A stretch of 19,345 nucleotides of DNA from an uncultured Bacteroidales bacterium. GTDB taxonomy: Bacteria; Bacteroidota; Bacteroidia; Bacteroidales; UBA932. Under the pieces are notes generated by a model that saw only the letters and a list, made by a program, of their open reading frames with translations, was not told where the DNA came from and did no database searches. Shown here piece after piece: positions 16,664 to 19,345 of this stretch (positions within the stretch are counted from its first letter, which is position 1; each line of letters starts with the position of its first letter). The position numbers were made by a program, and so were the translations under genes. The DNA lies in contig CAMNQO010000009.1 of the NCBI GenBank assembly GCA_946549475.1, positions 1 to 19,345 of the forward strand. The letters run 5' to 3'.

Positions 16664-17956
16664 TCAGAGTTTTACATCGATAATGTTGGGGTAGTGGTCC
16701 GTAATCTTTACGGTGAACGCTGCCATCTCGCAACGGAAGTGCCGGATCTCGGTGGAGCCGCCGTTCCAGAGGAAGCAATGGTCGATTGAATCTTCCCGCG
16801 TGCGGTTGCCGCCGTCCCGTCCGAATCCCTGCGGACCGCAGCGGTGATGCCCGTTGTGCAGGTCGGTCGTGCCGGTGGCGGCTTGGTAGCAAGGCGTGAA
16901 TCCGGCGTCCAGCAGCAGCCGGATGGCTTTGGACTTCTCATTGCAGTTCATATCTCCGACGAGGAAGATGGGGCAGTCGTATGTGCCTTTCAGGTATTCC
17001 GCGTGCGCGAGAATCTGATGGATCTGGGCGGCGCGGGCCGTATTGCTTCCGGCAAGGACTTTCTCGCTTTTCCACCACAGGTGCGTGCTGATGAGGGCAA
17101 ACTGTTTCCCGTTCTCCTTGAGCCGGAACAGAGCATAGGTGAAACTCTTGGAACCGTGGTTGCTCCAGCGCTTGGGCTCGAAGCGGACATATTCGGTCTC
17201 GATGAGTTCGACCGTGTTTTCATTGTACCAGATAGGGGTGTCGTTGCGGCCTTCCGGCGTAAAGGTCTCCTTGTAGCCATATTGCGAAGCCTGGGACCCG
17301 AACAGGCCGGCCATTGCACGGGAAAACTCCTGGAAACCGATGACATCGGGCATATAAGCCCGCACCAATTGAACGAACTGGGGTCCGCGGACGCTGTCCG
17401 TGCAGTCCTCGCCGAGTTCTTCCCAGGCCTTGGGAACGGGTTTCCCGCTGTAGTCCCAGACATTGTCGTCCAGGATGCGGAGATTGACGCCCTCCTCGCG
17501 GGGGAAGAGAAATTCGCCTTCCACCGTTCCTTCGAGGCGGAAAGAGGCATTGACATCTCCCTTGGACAGCGTTTCGGCAATCCTCTGTCCGGCCCGGTCC
17601 AGTGCCCAGCATCCGCCTGCGGCGACGACCAGTTTCCCGGACTTGACGAAACATTTGTACTCGAAGGGCTTGAAGCCATCCTTGTATGCGGCGGCAGATT
17701 CTTTGCGCCGGGTGTTGCCGACCAGGATTTCCCGGGCGCGGGCATTGGCGTTGTCCGCAATCACTTCCAACTCGACCCCGGTGGCATCCGCAATGGCCTG
17801 CCGGAGCCGGGTGGCGGCTTCGAGGCCCACTTCTTCTTCGGCTCCGATACTATAGACGATTTTGTAGGAGGCAAGCGCCGTTCCTGAAATTTTGGCGGCC
17901 TGAAGGCTGGCACAGACGGCCAGAAGGCCGAAAAGCAGGGAGAAAATCCGTTTCAT
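16664..17956 (-). CDS. Secreted endonuclease/exonuclease/phosphatase (EEP) family protein
   Basis: This protein has 430 aa and a Sec signal peptide (MKRIFSLLFGLLAVCASLQA, cleavage likely after Ala20); the Cys at 15 lacks a good lipobox, so a periplasmic or secreted form is likelier than a lipoprotein. Residues ~30-140 form the same accessory domain as in the plus-strand EEP protein (YKIVYSIGAEEE, AREILVGNTRRKES, KLVVAAGGCWALDRAG). Residues ~157-430 are the EEP catalytic fold with Asn165 (LDDNVW), Glu210 (FQEF), His292 (STHLWW), Asp335 and Asn337 (GDMNCN), and Asp420-His421 (TDHYPNI), all in place. It ends with two in-frame stops (TGA then TAA). It converges on the GLUG operon with a 7-nt gap and starts 33 nt after the hisS stop, so it may share the hisS transcript. 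Metal-dependent phosphodiester or phosphomonoester hydrolysis is expected; substrate unknown. Confidence 0.87.
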   Translation of the reverse strand: MKRIFSLLFGLLAVCASLQAAKISGTALASYKIVYSIGAEEEVGLEAATRLRQAIADATGVELEVIADNANARAREILVGNTRRKESAAAYKDGFKPFEYKCFVKSGKLVVAAGGCWALDRAGQRIAETLSKGDVNASFRLEGTVEGEFLFPREEGVNLRILDDNVWDYSGKPVPKAWEELGEDCTDSVRGPQFVQLVRAYMPDVIGFQEFSRAMAGLFGSQASQYGYKETFTPEGRNDTPIWYNENTVELIETEYVRFEPKRWSNHGSKSFTYALFRLKENGKQFALISTHLWWKSEKVLAGSNTARAAQIHQILAHAEYLKGTYDCPIFLVGDMNCNEKSKAIRLLLDAGFTPCYQAATGTTDLHNGHHRCGPQGFGRDGGNRTREDSIDHCFLWNGGSTEIRHFRCEMAAFTVKITDHYPNIIDVKL

Positions 17957-17989
17957 GGAGTTGTAATGCTTGGTTTAATATCGTAAGTA

Positions 17990-19345
17990 TTATGATTTGA
18001 CAAAGGTCAGGAGACCTTCGATGTCGTCTTTTCCGAAAGAGCGCTGCTCGCCGGTGCGGAGATTCTTGATGTTGACCTGTCCGGAGGCCGCCTCCTCGCT
18101 TCCGCAGATGCTGATGAAGGGGATGGCCTTGCGGTCGGCATAGTCGAACTGCTTCTTGAGTTTGACATTCTCCGGATAAATCTCGCAGCAGATGCCTTTT
18201 TCACGAAGTCGGGCCACGATGGGAATGAGGTAGGCGGTTTCGCCCATATCCGCGAAAAGGATGTCGGTGGAAGAACGGAGCCCGGCGGGGAATTTGTCCA
18301 GTCCGAGCAGCACGTCGTAGATGCGGTCCGCACCGAAGGAAATGCCGACGCCGGAGGTGTCGGGAAGGCCGAAGATGCCCGTCAGGTTGTCGTAGCGTCC
18401 GCCGCCGCAGATGCTGCCGATGACAAAGTCGAGGGCCTTCACCTCGAAGATGGCTCCCGTATAATAATTCAGTCCGCGTGCGAGGGACAGGTCAATGTCC
18501 ACGGGGCTCGCGATGCCGGCGCAGTCAATCAGGCCCAGCAGTTCTTCCAGCTCGGTGATTCCTTTGAGGCCGTCCTGCGAGACGATGCCGGAAGCGCTGC
18601 CGCCCTCGAAAAGGGTCTTCATCACGGCGAGTTTTTCCCGGTTGTCCCCGCTGAGGGTGAGCACCGGCTCGATGACGGCGACGGCCTGCTCCGGAAGTCC
18701 TTTCTCCAACATTTCCGCCTTGACGGCATCCAGGCCTATCTTGTCAATCTTGTCGATGGCGACGGTGATGTCCACGACCTTGTCCGGCGCGCCCGCGATT
18801 TCCGCGAGGCCGGAGAGGAGTTTGCGGTTGTTGATTTTGATGCAGACGCGGATGTCCAGCCGGCTGAACACCGTGTCCACAATCTGCACCAGTTCCAGTT
18901 CGTTGAGTTGGCTGCGCGAGCCGATGACATCCGCATCGCACTGGTAGAACTCGCGGTAGCGGCCTTTCTGGGGACGGTCGGCCCGCCAGACCGGCTGGAT
19001 CTGGTAACGCTTGAAAGGGAAGGCAATCTCATCGCGGTGCTGCACCACATAGCGGGCAAAAGGCACCGTCAGGTCGTAGCGCAGGCCCTTCTCACAGACC
19101 TTGAGGCTGAGTTTGCGGCTGTCGGTCTCCGTGAGGTCCACCCCGGCGAAAGCGTCTCCGGAGTTGAGGATGCGGAAGAGGAGTTTGTCCCCTTCGTCGC
19201 CGTACTTGCCCAGCAGCGTGGAGAGGTTTTCCATCGCGGGTGTCTCGATCTGGGAGAAGCCGTAGGTCTTGAACACGGCCTTGATGGTGTCGAAAATATA
19301 ATTGCGGGCGGCCATTTCGGAGGGGCCGAAATCGCGCGTGCCCTT
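17990..19345 (-). CDS. hisS: Histidyl-tRNA synthetase (5' end cut by window edge)
   Basis: This enzyme charges tRNA-His with histidine in the cytoplasm and is a class II aminoacyl-tRNA synthetase. The frame stays open past the internal Met at 19315 to the window edge, and the added codons read KGTRDFGPSE, the conserved start region of HisS. Only about the first 6-8 residues are therefore missing, and 451 are visible. Visible landmarks are RYDLTVPFARYV, motif 2 (IQPVWRADRPQKGRYREFYQ), the histidine-specific LARGLNYYTGA (~288-297), GGGRYDNLTGIFG (~314-326), motif 3 region GVGISFGADRIYDVL (~332-346), and a C-terminal anticodon-binding domain (~360-451). It is a housekeeping gene and marks the edge of the accessory operon. 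Confidence 0.97.
   Translation of the reverse strand, partial: KGTRDFGPSEMAARNYIFDTIKAVFKTYGFSQIETPAMENLSTLLGKYGDEGDKLLFRILNSGDAFAGVDLTETDSRKLSLKVCEKGLRYDLTVPFARYVVQHRDEIAFPFKRYQIQPVWRADRPQKGRYREFYQCDADVIGSRSQLNELELVQIVDTVFSRLDIRVCIKINNRKLLSGLAEIAGAPDKVVDITVAIDKIDKIGLDAVKAEMLEKGLPEQAVAVIEPVLTLSGDNREKLAVMKTLFEGGSASGIVSQDGLKGITELEELLGLIDCAGIASPVDIDLSLARGLNYYTGAIFEVKALDFVIGSICGGGRYDNLTGIFGLPDTSGVGISFGADRIYDVLLGLDKFPAGLRSSTDILFADMGETAYLIPIVARLREKGICCEIYPENVKLKKQFDYADRKAIPFISICGSEEAASGQVNIKNLRTGEQRSFGKDDIEGLLTFVKS

Noticed and set aside
16844..17887. Plus-strand 347-codon frame opposite the EEP gene
   Set aside because: The minus-strand EEP protein carries all catalytic motifs and a signal peptide; the plus frame has none.
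17957..17989. Promoter for the minus-strand EEP gene in the 33-nt gap after hisS
   Set aside because: I see no convincing Bacteroidota TTTG / TAnnTTTG pair; read-through from hisS is as likely.

Overview
This window is part of a Bacteroidota chromosome, most likely Bacteroidales. It carries a SusC/SusD pair, a FecR anti-sigma gene with a DUF4974 tail, several fimbrillin-like lipoproteins, and a HisS of the Bacteroidota type. Base composition is G+C-rich for the phylum (clearly above 50% by eye), so a gut or rumen lineage of the Alistipes/Rikenellaceae or Muribaculaceae kind is possible. I cannot fix the genus.

Layout. A tightly packed plus-strand gene train runs from the left edge to 16656. 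It holds: the C-terminal part of a FecR anti-sigma factor (1-662); a SusC-like TonB-dependent transporter with an STN signalling domain (659-4009); a SusD-like lipoprotein (4023-5963); a DUF1735-like lipoprotein (5975-6466); a 40-residue mini-ORF (6474-6596); a fimbrillin-like/BACON/FISUMP lipoprotein (6601-9177); an endonuclease/exonuclease/phosphatase (EEP) lipoprotein (9186-10562); an SGNH-hydrolase lipoprotein (10573-12018); a GLUG-repeat lipoprotein (12015-14297); a 41-residue mini-ORF (14302-14427); and a second GLUG-repeat lipoprotein (14431-16656). Gaps are at most 13 nt or are overlaps, except two of about 134 nt that are each filled by a mini-ORF. This looks like one operon. Two minus-strand genes converge on it: a second secreted EEP protein (16664-17956), and hisS (17990 to the right edge, missing only its first few codons). 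No stretch over 300 nt lacks a gene. I saw no RNA gene, IS element, CRISPR array or convincing terminator.

How it may work together. FecR plus an STN-bearing SusC implies transenvelope control: substrate binding at the outer membrane is relayed to an ECF sigma factor, whose gene should lie just left of the window. SusC/SusD would import a ligand, and the lipoproteins would bind or trim it at the surface. The locus is unusual because the window contains no recognisable glycoside hydrolase or polysaccharide lyase. The only enzyme-like members are EEP (phosphodiesterase/phosphatase/nuclease fold) and SGNH (esterase fold) proteins, so the ligand may be phosphorylated, esterified, or not an ordinary polysaccharide. 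The least expected finding is the pair of mini-ORFs. They share an ungapped N-terminal pattern and each sits a few bases before a large fimbrillin-like lipoprotein gene.
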